In this document: piece after piece, positions 51,845 through 61,076 of the stretch
Numbering within the stretch: the first letter of the stretch is position 1
Layout of the letters: every line of letters begins with the position of its first letter
NCBI RefSeq assembly: GCF_004138485.1
Contig: NZ_RYEV01000010.1
Coordinates: forward strand, 1 to 64,000
Direction: 5' to 3'
DNA from: Peristeroidobacter soli
GTDB lineage: Bacteria; Pseudomonadota; Gammaproteobacteria; Steroidobacterales; Steroidobacteraceae
DNA: 64,000 nucleotides
Notes under the pieces: model-generated
Databases searched by the model: none
Told to the model about the DNA's origin: nothing
The model's input: only the letters and a program-made list of their open reading frames with translations
Made by a program: the position numbers and the translations under genes

Positions 51845-54506
51845 CGTGAAGCTCCGTCTCGTCTTCCTGTGACTGCTCGCTGACGCGGCAGAATGCGCTC
51901 AAGTGACAGTACGTGCACTCCTGTGGCGTCAATGGATCGACCACCGCCTGCCCCTCGACGAAGCTCTCCGCCAGGTGCGTGAGTGTCTTGCGCCAGTGAT
52001 CCACCAGCGATGGCCAATCGGGCGGATGATCGGGCCGCAAGCGCACGTGCCCTGGATAGGCCGAAACACCCTCGCCGATGAACGCACCGTCACTCCATCC
52101 GCGATACTCCACCGCGCCCGCCGCTAGCACGACGTATGCGAGGCCACGCAGCGACTCGGCGTGCGCCAATCCATATAACGGCAATTGCGGCCGCAGCGGA
52201 CGGCCCGGCTTCGTGTCCAGCCATTGCCGGGGTGAATGCGAGTCGCCGAGTTTGTAATCGATCAACAGATAGCCGCCGTTGCCGAGCTCATCGATGCGGT
52301 CCGGCTGCAGCGTGATCGACAGGCCGCCAATTGCGTAGGGCTCCGACTTCTCGGTGAGTTGCAGCGCGAACGATGGCCGCTGCTTCTCCACGTCGAGCAA
52401 CTGCAGAACCTGCTTCGCGACGTTGCTCGCTTCCAGAGCGGCGAGACGCTGGCGATAGCGAATGGTCGGCTGCAACGCCTGCATCGTGTGTCGCTCGGCG
52501 CTCGCGCGCACGCGCTCCGCCAATGTTTCCTCAGCGATGGCCATGAGGCCCGCGTGACTTCGCAGCGAGCCCCAGATCTCTTCGAGCACCCGATGCAGGA
52601 TGATGCCGCGATCGATGGGCTCGACGCCGATGCTTACCGTCGGCAGCTGCTCGGCGCCCAGGCGAATCTGCGCCTGGGCCCGGAACGGACAGCGCGATTG
52701 CAGCTCGAGCGTCATCGCGCCGCCTCGCGCCGATTTCACAGTGAGTCGAGGGGCGACTTCATCACGCATCTGTTCGAGCAGTGGACGTTGATCGAATAAC
52801 GTTCGTCGTAACGGACGCACTGAGGCGATGGCGATATCGCTGCCTTTGACCGTCGGCCACGCCGAGAGCATCGGACTCGGCTGCAACTCAGCTTCGCCCT
52901 CCTGTCGCGGCCAGCTCAGCACCACGTGAGCCGCGCTGCTCGTCCACCGCGCGAGCCTCGCTTGCGACAGCTGCATGACGCCTTCTGCCGTCGCTTCAGG
53001 AATCTTCGCCGCGCGCTGTAACGCGACCGGCAACAAAGGATCGGGATTGACCGGCTCGGGCAGGCGCGCGGCATCGAGGCCCATGACCCAGGTCGCATCG
53101 AACGTCATGCCCGCAACCGTCGCAGGATCGATGACGGTGATCGAGGTGGCCTGCGTCTCCGGCTCGAACGGCGTATCTCTCAATAGTTCCTGCAGTCGAG
53201 ACAAAGCCGCGGCCGCTGAGAGTGGTGGTGTCACGGCATCGAGCGTGCCGAACTCGGCGAGCGCCGTGTGAAACTTGAGAACGGTTTGATGTTCGACGCT
53301 GCTGAGCGAGCGCTCGCCCGGCCAGCTCACCGCACGCAGCCAGGCATGGAAACGTTCGGCCCAGACGCTCGCGCCGGCCGATGACGTATTGCCGCGAATC
53401 AGCTCACCGATCGTGCGCGCCGCGAGCGCCAGTTGATCGCACTGGGTCGCTGCGGCCCATCGCTCGAGCTCAAACCAATCCCATCGATCGCGCTGATCCT
53501 CGCGCAGACGAAAGTCCGCCATGGCACGACGATCTCTCTCTGCTTCGTTGCCAGCGATGAAGGGAGAACGTAACAAGCGGCCTGCATGCGTCGCCGGGCG
53601 ATCGTGCAAGGCGAACTGCAACACCAGCATCGCTGCATCGACGACCGGATAGGACGCGAGCGGCGTGGGCGCCGCGATCACGACCGGAATCTTCGCCGAC
53701 TCCGCCTGAATGTTTCGCTGCCCCGGTGCGAATACATCTTCGAAGACACGCTGCACTTCCGCGCGACGCGACTGCAGGTCGGCAACGACGACGCCCACCG
53801 TGCTCTTGCCCGTGGCGATCTGCGCCCGAGCCCATCGCGCGGCCAGTTCCAATTCATCATCAGCATCGCGAGCGGTAACGACCACGACCGAGCGCATGGG
53901 CTGCTCTTCGGCTTCGACCTCCGCGATCTTGCCCAACCCGCGCCAACGATCGATGAGTCGTGCAACCGAGGGGGGCAGACTATCGAAGCCCGCGAGCGCC
54001 AATGTTTCCTCGGGGACAAAGTTCGCGTCATGCGCCCAGTGCGCCAGACGTGTTTCATCGATCGCCTGCAGCCTCTCGCAGCGGCGAAGGAAGTCGGTGC
54101 ACCACGCGTGCAAGGCGCGACCCTCGGCGCTGTCGCTATTGTTCAGCGCTGCGAGCGGGATCAGATATTCCTGCATGCGTCGCCAGCTGCGCGCGGCGAG
54201 TCGGGCGGCGTTGGAGGGATTGAGCAGGCCCTCGCCCCACTCGCTGTCATTGACCAGCGTGTCCCAGAGGATTCGCGCCTGAGCATTCGTCAGCAAACGC
54301 GCGTGATGGGCGTGCGCACCGCTGGCTCGGGCTTCGAGCCATTGCTGAGCGAGCCAGGTCGACCACGGCAGGATGCGCGGCGTGCGCCAGACGGATTGGC
54401 CCAGGCTCTGTGCATGCTGGGCATAGCCCAGACGCAAGGCGTGCGCGAGCCTACGGCTCGCGGTGAGGACCGTGACGTTCTGGTCGAGAAGAGAATGGAG
54501 CCGCAA
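51837..54506 (-). CDS. PD-(D/E)xK nuclease family DNA-repair protein (AddB-like)
   Basis: This 889-residue protein has an inactivated helicase-like N-terminal part (LTASRRLAHALRLGYAQHAQ) and a C-terminal nuclease domain with RIDELGNGGYLLIDYKLGD. Cysteines in LQSRCPFRAQAQIRLG and ECTYCHLSAFCRV probably hold an iron-sulfur cluster, as in AddB and related nucleases. It belongs to the 'probable DNA repair protein' group found beside AddA-like helicases in gammaproteobacteria. The first codon is TTG at 54,506 with AAGGGG close upstream, 11 bp after the aminotransferase stop. Confidence 0.87.
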   Translation of the reverse strand: MRLHSLLDQNVTVLTASRRLAHALRLGYAQHAQSLGQSVWRTPRILPWSTWLAQQWLEARASGAHAHHARLLTNAQARILWDTLVNDSEWGEGLLNPSNAARLAARSWRRMQEYLIPLAALNNSDSAEGRALHAWCTDFLRRCERLQAIDETRLAHWAHDANFVPEETLALAGFDSLPPSVARLIDRWRGLGKIAEVEAEEQPMRSVVVVTARDADDELELAARWARAQIATGKSTVGVVVADLQSRRAEVQRVFEDVFAPGQRNIQAESAKIPVVIAAPTPLASYPVVDAAMLVLQFALHDRPATHAGRLLRSPFIAGNEAERDRRAMADFRLREDQRDRWDWFELERWAAATQCDQLALAARTIGELIRGNTSSAGASVWAERFHAWLRAVSWPGERSLSSVEHQTVLKFHTALAEFGTLDAVTPPLSAAAALSRLQELLRDTPFEPETQATSITVIDPATVAGMTFDATWVMGLDAARLPEPVNPDPLLPVALQRAAKIPEATAEGVMQLSQARLARWTSSAAHVVLSWPRQEGEAELQPSPMLSAWPTVKGSDIAIASVRPLRRTLFDQRPLLEQMRDEVAPRLTVKSARGGAMTLELQSRCPFRAQAQIRLGAEQLPTVSIGVEPIDRGIILHRVLEEIWGSLRSHAGLMAIAEETLAERVRASAERHTMQALQPTIRYRQRLAALEASNVAKQVLQLLDVEKQRPSFALQLTEKSEPYAIGGLSITLQPDRIDELGNGGYLLIDYKLGDSHSPRQWLDTKPGRPLRPQLPLYGLAHAESLRGLAYVVLAAGAVEYRGWSDGAFIGEGVSAYPGHVRLRPDHPPDWPSLVDHWRKTLTHLAESFVEGQAVVDPLTPQECTYCHLSAFCRVSEQSQEDETELHDE

Positions 54507-54517
54507 TGCCCCTTAAC

Positions 54518-55789
54518 TCATGAAGACGTGCGGACGACCTTCAGATCCGGCGCCGCGCGTGACACAGGCTCGGCCCCATCGGCGTAACTGTCCAACAGTT
54601 CCTCCATACGGCGGAACACGTCGGCCAGGACCTCGGGCCGCGGCAGATTGGTGATGCGGAAGTGCGTCTTGTAGGGGGTGTTGAAGCTGGTGCCTGGCGC
54701 GAGCAGCACGTGTTTGTGCTCGAGCAGGTCCATGGCGAAACGCTGATCGTCGAAGGCCGGCAGCACGCCGTCCTTGATGCCGATGAAGGCATAGATGGCG
54801 CCGCGTGGCGCATGCACCTGCAGATATTTGCTCTTCGCGACGCCATCGAGAATGGCCTGACGCGATTCATACAAACGGCCGCCCGGGCGGGTCAGCTCCT
54901 GAATGCTCTGATAGCCGCCGAGCGCGGTCTGCACGGCCCACTGGCCGGGCACGTTGCTGCACAAACGCAGCGACGACAGCTTGTCCAGCGCGCTCATATA
55001 TTCGCGGGCCGATTCGACATCGCCGGAGAACGATACCCAGCCGACGCGATAGCCGCACGCACGATACACCTTGGACAGGCCCGACATGGTCGCGCACAGC
55101 GTGTTCTGCACGAGCGTCGCCATCGGCACGAACTTCGCGTCGTCATAGACGATCTGGTCATAGATCTCATCGGAGAACACAACCAGATGATGGCGCTCGG
55201 CGATGCGCGCGATCGCTTCCAGCGTCTCGCGTGAGTACACCGCGCCGGTCGGATTGTTTGGATTGATCACGACGATCGCCCGGGTGCGACTGGTAATCAG
55301 CGCCTCGATCTCCTCGGGCTTGGGCTCGAAGCCATTCGCCGCGTGACACGGATAGTGCACGGCGCGGCCGCGATTCAGATTCACTGCCGCCGTCCACAGC
55401 GGATAATTCGGCATCGGCACCAGCACTTCGTCGTCGGTCGACAACAATGCTCGCAGTACCAGATCGATCAGTTCGCTGACGCCGTTGCCCATGAACACTT
55501 CATCGGCGCTCACGCCACGCACGCCGCGGCTCTGCTGCTGCATGACCACGGCTTCGCGGGCCGGAAAGATGCCCTTCTGATGGCTGTAGGCTTCGCTGGC
55601 CTTCAGATTCTCGATCATCGCCAGGCGCATGGTTTCGGGCGTGCGGAACCCGAACACGCCGGGATTGCCGATGTTCAGCGGAATGATGTCGTAGCCCCGC
55701 CGCTCCATTTCATGGGCGCGACGTGCCAGGTCGCCGCGAATTTCGTATTTCACGTTGGCGAGGCCGGCACTGGGGCGGATGGTACGCAT
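54518..55789 (-). CDS. alaA: Alanine (glutamate-pyruvate) aminotransferase, AlaA-type
   Basis: This 423-residue class I PLP aminotransferase is expected to make alanine from pyruvate and glutamate. It reads LNIGNPGVFGFRTPE, MGNGVSELIDLVLRALL, VPMPNYPLWTAAVNLN, VVINPNNPTGAVYSRETLE, VVFSDEIYDQIVYDD and TMSGLSKVYRACGYRVGW, where Lys binds PLP, with the substrate-binding Arg in HFRITNLPRPE. The ATG at 55,789 matches the family start. It is upstream of the AddB-like gene by 11 bp, so they are probably co-transcribed without an obvious functional link. Confidence 0.88.
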   Translation of the reverse strand: MRTIRPSAGLANVKYEIRGDLARRAHEMERRGYDIIPLNIGNPGVFGFRTPETMRLAMIENLKASEAYSHQKGIFPAREAVVMQQQSRGVRGVSADEVFMGNGVSELIDLVLRALLSTDDEVLVPMPNYPLWTAAVNLNRGRAVHYPCHAANGFEPKPEEIEALITSRTRAIVVINPNNPTGAVYSRETLEAIARIAERHHLVVFSDEIYDQIVYDDAKFVPMATLVQNTLCATMSGLSKVYRACGYRVGWVSFSGDVESAREYMSALDKLSSLRLCSNVPGQWAVQTALGGYQSIQELTRPGGRLYESRQAILDGVAKSKYLQVHAPRGAIYAFIGIKDGVLPAFDDQRFAMDLLEHKHVLLAPGTSFNTPYKTHFRITNLPRPEVLADVFRRMEELLDSYADGAEPVSRAAPDLKVVRTSS

Positions 55790-55890
55790 GGCTGGAGTCA
55801 ATGGACTGTGGAACAGGCCTGCGAAGATAACAGAATCCATGCGCCCGAAGTGCGCACAGGTTCAAGGCCCGGCGGCCAGGACAGCTGCGC

Positions 55891-56637
55891 TCAATGCTCG
55901 GTCAGCAACGAGCCGAAGCCCTCGATCTTGTCCTCGATCCCCGTGCTTCTGAGCGCATGCCAGTAGGTGCAGGTGTTCACCGCCAGCACCGGCTTGCCGA
56001 GCCAGCGCTCGGCTTCGGCCGCGATGGCCGCGAACGCCAGGTTCGTCCCCACCTGCAGGATCAGCTCGACGCTGCTGTCATCGACCTCGCGAACGGCCCG
56101 GCGCAGACGCTCGGGCGACTCGTGGGCCATCAGCAGCGGGCTGTTGCTCTTCAGGCCGAGCAGGTTCACGACCTCGAAGCCACTGTCAGTAAATGAACGG
56201 CGCACCTGGGCATCGCCCGAGGGCATGTATGGCGTGATCACGCTGATCCGTCGGATCCCACCATAGCGCTGGATCGCAGCCTGACAGGCCTGCACGCCCA
56301 GGATCACCTTCACCCCGGCCCGCGCCTCCAGATGAGCCTGGACGGCATTGGCATCCATCACGCCCTCCCAGAAGGTCTCGGCGTTCAGCCCGGAAATGAC
56401 GGCCGAAGGCGAACACGCCATGACGGCGTCCATGGCGCCTTCGATGTTGCTTCGGACCTGCCCCATCATGGCCGCGAATTCGCTTTCGGTCCCGACCGGC
56501 GAGTCGGGAATGACAACGCGGGCCATCTGGTTGGTCACACCGCGCGGTCGCATGGCGTCGAACTCCGGCTGTACGATGGTGTTCGTGGCCGGGGCGATCA
56601 CGCCGAATTTCAGACGGGGAGCAAGGGCATCGGGCAT
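55891..56637 (-). CDS. Asp/Glu racemase superfamily protein (maleate isomerase / arylmalonate decarboxylase-like)
   Basis: This 248-residue protein starts at ATG 56,637; the upstream in-frame codons look non-coding. It has the two-domain fold of the superfamily: FGVIAPATNTIVQPEFDAMR (phosphate/carboxylate loop), GVKVILGVQACQAAIQRYGG, ISVITPYMPSGDAQVRRSFT and LAVNTCTYWHALRSTGI. The second catalytic Cys is present (NTCT). Where isomerases have a first catalytic Cys, this reads AVISGLNAETF, with none. A single C-terminal Cys is the arrangement described for arylmalonate decarboxylase, so decarboxylation is possible. No pathway partner is adjacent. Confidence 0.78.
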   Translation of the reverse strand: MPDALAPRLKFGVIAPATNTIVQPEFDAMRPRGVTNQMARVVIPDSPVGTESEFAAMMGQVRSNIEGAMDAVMACSPSAVISGLNAETFWEGVMDANAVQAHLEARAGVKVILGVQACQAAIQRYGGIRRISVITPYMPSGDAQVRRSFTDSGFEVVNLLGLKSNSPLLMAHESPERLRRAVREVDDSSVELILQVGTNLAFAAIAAEAERWLGKPVLAVNTCTYWHALRSTGIEDKIEGFGSLLTEH

Positions 56638-56872
56638 GGCGGGAGCAGTCGTTCTCGTTGATGGCCGGCAGTTTAGCCGGTTGGCGGCCGGGGCCGGCGG
56701 TGAGCGCATTCCAGTTCTGGCAACGCGCGGCCGATTTGGCCGCTTTTCCCCTGCGGAACATGGCAGTACGCGACACGTTGTCGATTGACTCACGCGCTAC
56801 GTTACAGTAGCTTGCCCGCCCGCTGCGGCGGCCTGCAGCCCTTACGTTTTGCGGTAGTTATCGGAGCCTAAG

Positions 56873-57622
56873 TTGAGCAAGATTCTGGTGGGCCTGAAGC
56901 GCGTGGTGGACTACAACGTCCGCGTCCGCGTCAAACCCGACGGCACGGGTGTCGTGACCGACGGCGTCAAAATGAGCATCAATCCTTTCGATGAGATCGC
57001 GCTCGAAGAAGCGCTTCGAATCAAAGAGAAAGGTGGCGCGACCGAAGTGGTCGTCGTCAGCATCGGCCCCGCCGATACCCAGCAGCAGCTGCGCACCGGC
57101 CTCGCCATGGGCGCCGATCGTGCCATTCTCGTGCAGACCGATACCGCCATCGAACCCCTCGCCGCCGCCAAGGTGTTCCTGAAGCTCATCGAGAAAGAGA
57201 ATCCGCAGATCGTGTTGCTCGGCAAGCAGGGCATCGACGACGACAACAATCAGACCGGCCAGATGCTGGCCGCGCTGTGGGATCGTCCGCAGGCGACCTT
57301 CGCCTCCAAAGTCGAGCTCGACGGCGGCAAGGCCAAGGTCACGCGTGAAGTGGACGCGGGTCTGGAGACCATCGAAGTCGATCTGCCGGCGGTGTTCACC
57401 ACCGACCTGCGCTTGAACGAGCCGCGTTACGTGAAGCTGCCGGACATCATGAAGGCGAAGAAGAAGCCGCTCGACACGGTCGCGATTGCTTCGCTCGGTG
57501 TCGACACGGCGCCGCAGTTCAAGACCACCAAGTACGAGCCGCCCGCGGCGCGTTCCAAAGGCATCATGGTGAAAGATGTGGCCGAGCTCGTCGCGGCCCT
57601 GAAGCAGAAGGGGCTCGTCTGA
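56873..57622 (+). CDS. etfB: Electron transfer flavoprotein beta subunit
   Basis: This 249-residue subunit binds AMP and, with EtfA, passes electrons from acyl-CoA dehydrogenases to the quinone pool. It starts at TTG 56,873 with CGGAG upstream. It reads [60 protein letters not shown] and [20 protein letters not shown], the EtfB signature. The stop overlaps the etfA start (TGATG). Confidence 0.96.
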   Translation: MSKILVGLKRVVDYNVRVRVKPDGTGVVTDGVKMSINPFDEIALEEALRIKEKGGATEVVVVSIGPADTQQQLRTGLAMGADRAILVQTDTAIEPLAAAKVFLKLIEKENPQIVLLGKQGIDDDNNQTGQMLAALWDRPQATFASKVELDGGKAKVTREVDAGLETIEVDLPAVFTTDLRLNEPRYVKLPDIMKAKKKPLDTVAIASLGVDTAPQFKTTKYEPPAARSKGIMVKDVAELVAALKQKGLV

Positions 57623-58563
57623 TGGCCAAGATTCTCATCGTCGCCGAACATGCCGGCGGCAAGCTCAATCCCTCCACCGCCAAGTGCGTCGCGTGCGCCA
57701 GCAAGATCGATGGCGCGCAGATCGATATCGCGGTGTTCGCAACCGACGGCGCTGCTGTCGCCGCTGAAGCTGCGAAGATCCAGGGCGTGAAGACCGTGCT
57801 GACGGTGAACAACGCAGCGAACGCCGAGCCGCTCGCCGCCGTGCTCGCCCCGCAGGTCGCCGCGGTCGCTGCGAACTACACGCACGTGTTCGGTCCGTCG
57901 ACCACGTTCGGCAAGGACCTGATGCCTCGCGTGGCTGCGCTGCTCGGCGTCGGTCAGTTGAGCGACATCGCGGCGGTCGAAGGCGCCTACAAATTCCGTC
58001 GTCCAGTGTACGCCGGCAACGCGATCATCAGCGTCGAGGCGCCGCAGGATAAGAAGCTCGTCGCCACCGTTCGTACGGCATCGTTCCAGGCGGCCCCGCA
58101 AGGCGGCAGCGCTGGTGTCGAAGCTGCGAATGTTTCTGCATCCCTGCCCTCCCACACTCGCTTCGTGTCCCGCTCGGCGGCCGCAACCGGTCGTCCGGAT
58201 CTGCAGACGGCGTCGCGCGTCGTGTCGGGTGGTCGTGCGCTCGGCAGCGCGGACAACTTCAAGATCATCTTCGGCCTGGCCGACAAGATGGGCGCGGGTG
58301 TCGGTGCCTCTCGTGCGGCCGTGGACGCGGGCTACGCTGCCAACGATCTGCAGGTCGGCCAGACCGGCAAGATCATCGCGCCGGAGCTGTACGTCGCGAT
58401 CGGCATCTCAGGTGCGATTCAGCACCTGACCGGCATCAAGGATGCGCGCACCATCGTCGCGATCAACAAGGACGCTGAAGCACCGATCTTCGAAGTGGCT
58501 GACATTGGCCTGGTGGGCGATCTGTTCACGATCGTGCCGGAATTGGAAAAGGCGCTCGGCTAA
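57622..58563 (+). CDS. etfA: Electron transfer flavoprotein alpha subunit
   Basis: This 313-residue subunit binds FAD in its C-terminal domain, which reads GRALGSADNFKIIFGLADKM, GVGASRAAVDAGYAANDLQV, GQTGKIIAPELYVAIGISGA, IQHLTGIKDARTIVAINKDA and ADIGLVGDLF. It is coupled to etfB and followed by a strong terminator at 58,585. It fits functionally with the FadJ-type enzyme and HMG-CoA lyase in the window. Confidence 0.97.
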   Translation: MAKILIVAEHAGGKLNPSTAKCVACASKIDGAQIDIAVFATDGAAVAAEAAKIQGVKTVLTVNNAANAEPLAAVLAPQVAAVAANYTHVFGPSTTFGKDLMPRVAALLGVGQLSDIAAVEGAYKFRRPVYAGNAIISVEAPQDKKLVATVRTASFQAAPQGGSAGVEAANVSASLPSHTRFVSRSAAATGRPDLQTASRVVSGGRALGSADNFKIIFGLADKMGAGVGASRAAVDAGYAANDLQVGQTGKIIAPELYVAIGISGAIQHLTGIKDARTIVAINKDAEAPIFEVADIGLVGDLFTIVPELEKALG

Positions 58564-58584
58564 AACCCTACCGCCCTTCAAGAC

Positions 58585-58628
58585 AAAGGCCGCCGCGTCA
58601 TCTCATAACGCGGCGGCCTTTTCTTTTG
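58585..58628 (+). terminator. Rho-independent terminator of etfBA
   Basis: A perfect stem AAAGGCCGCCGCGT / ACGCGGCGGCCTTT encloses a loop of about nine bases and is followed by TTCTTTT. It lies 22 bp after the etfA stop. Confidence 0.92.
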
Positions 58629-58644
58629 TGAGCCACGCGTGCGT

Positions 58645-58676
58645 CCAGAAAAGAAATGGCCGCGCGTAGCGCGGCC
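58645..58676 (-). terminator. Rho-independent terminator of the peroxiredoxin gene
   Basis: On the minus strand, GGCCGCGC / GCGCGGCC pairs around a 3-base loop and is followed by ATTTCTTTTC. It is 52 bp downstream of the peroxiredoxin stop and faces the etfA terminator. Confidence 0.7.
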
Positions 58677-58727
58677 AAAAACAAGCAAATTTCTTTAGCC
58701 CGCGCCCGCCGGGGCGAGGGCCTTCCG

Positions 58728-59207
58728 TCAGAGCTGCGTCAACACGTGATCCGCGCTCGACACCTTGAACTCACCCTTCTGCTCGACGTTCACCTGCTTC
58801 ACCACGCCGTCGTCCACGACCAGCGAGAAACGCTGACCGCGGATTCCCATGCCGAAGCCGGTTGCGTCCATGTCGAGGCCCAGCGCCTTGGTGTAGTCGG
58901 CGTTGCCGTCGGCCAGCATCTCAACCTTGCCGTCGGTGTTCTGGGACTTGCCCCAGGCCTTCATCACGAACGCATCGTTCACCGCCATGCAGGCGATGAC
59001 GTCGATGCCCTTGCCCTTGATGTCGCCGGCCTTCTCGACGAAGCCCGGCAGATGCTTGGCATCGCAGGTAGGCGTGAACGCACCCGGTACCGAGAACAGC
59101 ACGACCTTGCGACCCTTGAAGAAGTCTTCGGCGCTGACCTTCTGCGGTCCGTCCTTGGTGATCTGCGTGAATGTGCCCGCGGGCATCTTGTCGCCGACTT
59201 TGATCAT
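58728..59207 (-). CDS. Peroxiredoxin (Prx5-type, thioredoxin fold)
   Basis: This 159-residue peroxidase has the catalytic motif VPGAFTPTCDAKHLPGF, with peroxidatic Cys in TPTC. It reads VNDAFVMKAWGKSQNTDGKV and GIRGQRFSLVVDDGVVKQVN, with the second conserved Arg, as in Prx5/AhpE-group enzymes. GAAGGGG seven bases before the ATG at 59,207 favours that start over the ATG at 59,213. It reduces hydroperoxides with glutathione, glutaredoxin or thioredoxin. Confidence 0.93.
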   Translation of the reverse strand: MIKVGDKMPAGTFTQITKDGPQKVSAEDFFKGRKVVLFSVPGAFTPTCDAKHLPGFVEKAGDIKGKGIDVIACMAVNDAFVMKAWGKSQNTDGKVEMLADGNADYTKALGLDMDATGFGMGIRGQRFSLVVDDGVVKQVNVEQKGEFKVSSADHVLTQL

Positions 59208-59267
59208 GACCATCCCCTTCGTTGCTGACGTGAATCTGGAATCCGGCATTGTAGTGCCGAATCCCCC

Positions 59268-59900
59268 TCACACAACCAAGGTTCCGCGCGCGCCGAGAAT
59301 ATGCGAACGCATCAGCGCCGAGCTCCAGTCGCCGTCGCGGGCTTCGAGGGCGCGCACGATTTCCAGATGATGCGAGGCACTGCGGATCAGGTCTTCGTCC
59401 TGATAGGTCGTAAATGATTTCAGCATCAACGGCGCTTCGATCAACGAGTGCAGTGCCGAGACCAGTCGCGGGCTGCCGGCGAACTCGTGGATGCGTCGAT
59501 GGAAGTGGCTGTTGAGATGACCGACCCGCTCGAGATAACCCTCGGGCTTCGCGAGTGTTTCGTGATACTGATCTTCCGCGAGCTGACGCAATTCAGCGAT
59601 GCCCTCGCCGGTGATGCGACGGGCAGCGCGAGCCGCGCCGTAGGCTTCGAGCATGGCGCGCAATTCATACACGTCGTCGCGATCCTCGAGGGTCCATTCC
59701 GTCACGATCGCGCCCTGATGCGGGACGAATTCCAACAATCCTTCCGCGTGGAGTTTTCGCAACGCCTCGCGCACGGGCGTGCGACTCACCCCGGCAACTG
59801 CCGCCACTTCCTGTTCAGTGATTCGGGAGGATGCTGGATACACACCGCGCACGATGCGTTCACGTACAGTGTGATACGCCTTGTCCACTGCCTTGGCCAT
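59268..59900 (-). CDS. GntR-family regulator with FCD domain
   Basis: This 210-residue repressor or activator has a winged helix at about residues 5-70 (ERIVRGVYPASSRITEQEVA, AVAGVSRTPVREALRKL). The FCD ligand-binding domain starts at YELRAMLEAYGAARAARRIT and has metal-ligand residues in HLNSHFHRRIHEFAGS and SASHHLEIVRALEARD. Members sense organic acids or acyl compounds. AAGGAG lies four bases before the ATG. Two candidate operators lie upstream at 59,959-59,991. Possible targets are itself and the adjacent HMG-CoA lyase or ilvD. Confidence 0.9.
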   Translation of the reverse strand: MAKAVDKAYHTVRERIVRGVYPASSRITEQEVAAVAGVSRTPVREALRKLHAEGLLEFVPHQGAIVTEWTLEDRDDVYELRAMLEAYGAARAARRITGEGIAELRQLAEDQYHETLAKPEGYLERVGHLNSHFHRRIHEFAGSPRLVSALHSLIEAPLMLKSFTTYQDEDLIRSASHHLEIVRALEARDGDWSSALMRSHILGARGTLVV

Positions 59901-59958
59901 GGTGCTCCTTCAGACATTCGGTGATGGAGGCCCGCAATTGCCAGTGCATATTGATTGA

Positions 59959-59991
59959 ATACGACGGGCCTCGTATGACGCGAGTGTATAC
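59959..59991. promoter_or_regulatory. Candidate operators upstream of the GntR/FCD gene
   Basis: ATACGA (59,959-59,964) and TCGTAT (59,971-59,976) form a perfect inverted repeat with a six-base spacer. Ten bases further on is GTATAC (59,986-59,991), the core of many FadR/FCD-type sites. Both are 58-91 bp upstream of the regulator's start. This fits autoregulation; it is inference from symmetry and position. Confidence 0.4.
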
Positions 59992-60032
59992 GCGCCCCCA
60001 AATGCCAAACAGCAATATACGCCCTGGATTCA

Positions 60033-60046
60033 CTAACTTAAGTTAG
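60033..60046. repeat. 14-bp perfect palindrome between the GntR and HMG-CoA lyase genes
   Basis: CTAACTTAAGTTAG is fully self-complementary and AT-rich in GC-rich surroundings. It lies 87 bp after the HMG-CoA lyase stop and 132 bp upstream of the GntR start. It has no T-tract, so it looks more like a protein-binding site than a terminator. Confidence 0.4.
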
Positions 60047-60133
60047 GGGCGCGAACCCAGCCGAAGTGAGCCTGCTGCGGCGGGGCGGTAGCCGCGGCGG
60101 GAAAACCAGCCTGGAAGGCTGATGATCCGATAG

Positions 60134-61042
60134 TTATCTGGGGGTTACAGCAGGGAAGCCGCCGGCTTTGGAGACCATGCTCGGCACCGGTTTGCCGCGC
60201 TGTTCACCGAGCCACTTCGCGGTCTCGATCAGTTTGGTGAGATCGATGCCGGTGTCGTATCCCGAGCGGTTCAACATGTACACCAGATCTTCCGTGCCGA
60301 CGTTGCCGGTCGCATTTGGTGCGAACGGACAACCGCCGACGCCACCGACGCTGGCATCGAGTATGTTCACACCGGCGAGCACAGCGGCGTATGCATTCGC
60401 GACCGCTGTATTCCGTGTGTTGTGAAAGTGACAGCGAATGGCGACATCGCCGACCACGCCTTTCACCTGTTCCACGAGCGCCGAAACTTGACTTGGAACC
60501 GCAACACCGATGGTGTCGGCGAGCGCGATTTCGAGCGGGTTGGACTTCGCCAGACGCTCACAGATTTCGACGACGCGAGCTGCCGGCACTTCCCCTTCAA
60601 AGGGACAGCCGAACGCGGTCGACAAGGTCACCTGCATGCGCACGCCGGCTTCACGCGCGAGCGGCGCGATTTCTTCGATCGTGTGAATGAGCTCTTCGGT
60701 GGTCGCGCCCTGATTGCGCTCGCTGAAGCTGTTGGTTGCGGCGGCAACCAGGCCCATTTCTGTACAACCGGCGGCGAGCGCACGATCGAAGCCTTTGCGA
60801 TTCAGCACCAGGCCGACGTATTGCACGCCCGGCACCTTCGGCAAGCCAGCGAGCACCGCTTCGGCGTCGGCCATCTGAGGTACGCGCTTGGGATTGACGA
60901 AGCTCGCGACTTCGATGCGCTTCAGGCCGGCGGCCACCAGACGCCCGATCAATTCCAGCTTGGTCGCCGTCGACAGAATCTCAGGCTCGCTCTGCAAGCC
61001 ATCGCGCGGCCCCACATCAACGATTTCAATCTTTCGCGCCAT
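60134..61042 (-). CDS. Hydroxymethylglutaryl-CoA lyase
   Basis: This 302-residue TIM-barrel enzyme cleaves HMG-CoA to acetoacetate and acetyl-CoA, the last step of leucine degradation. It reads VDVGPRDGLQSEPEILST, EVASFVNPKRVPQMADAEAV, TLSTAFGCPFEGEVPAARVV and DTIGVAVPSQV. The loop signature SVGGVGGCPFAPNATGN carries the essential Cys, and RCHFHNTRNTAVANAYAA supplies metal-binding His residues. The other leucine-pathway genes are not adjacent. Confidence 0.93.
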   Translation of the reverse strand: MARKIEIVDVGPRDGLQSEPEILSTATKLELIGRLVAAGLKRIEVASFVNPKRVPQMADAEAVLAGLPKVPGVQYVGLVLNRKGFDRALAAGCTEMGLVAAATNSFSERNQGATTEELIHTIEEIAPLAREAGVRMQVTLSTAFGCPFEGEVPAARVVEICERLAKSNPLEIALADTIGVAVPSQVSALVEQVKGVVGDVAIRCHFHNTRNTAVANAYAAVLAGVNILDASVGGVGGCPFAPNATGNVGTEDLVYMLNRSGYDTGIDLTKLIETAKWLGEQRGKPVPSMVSKAGGFPAVTPR

Positions 61043-61076
61043 CGCTAAATCTCAACGTCTGAATCTGATCTGCCCT

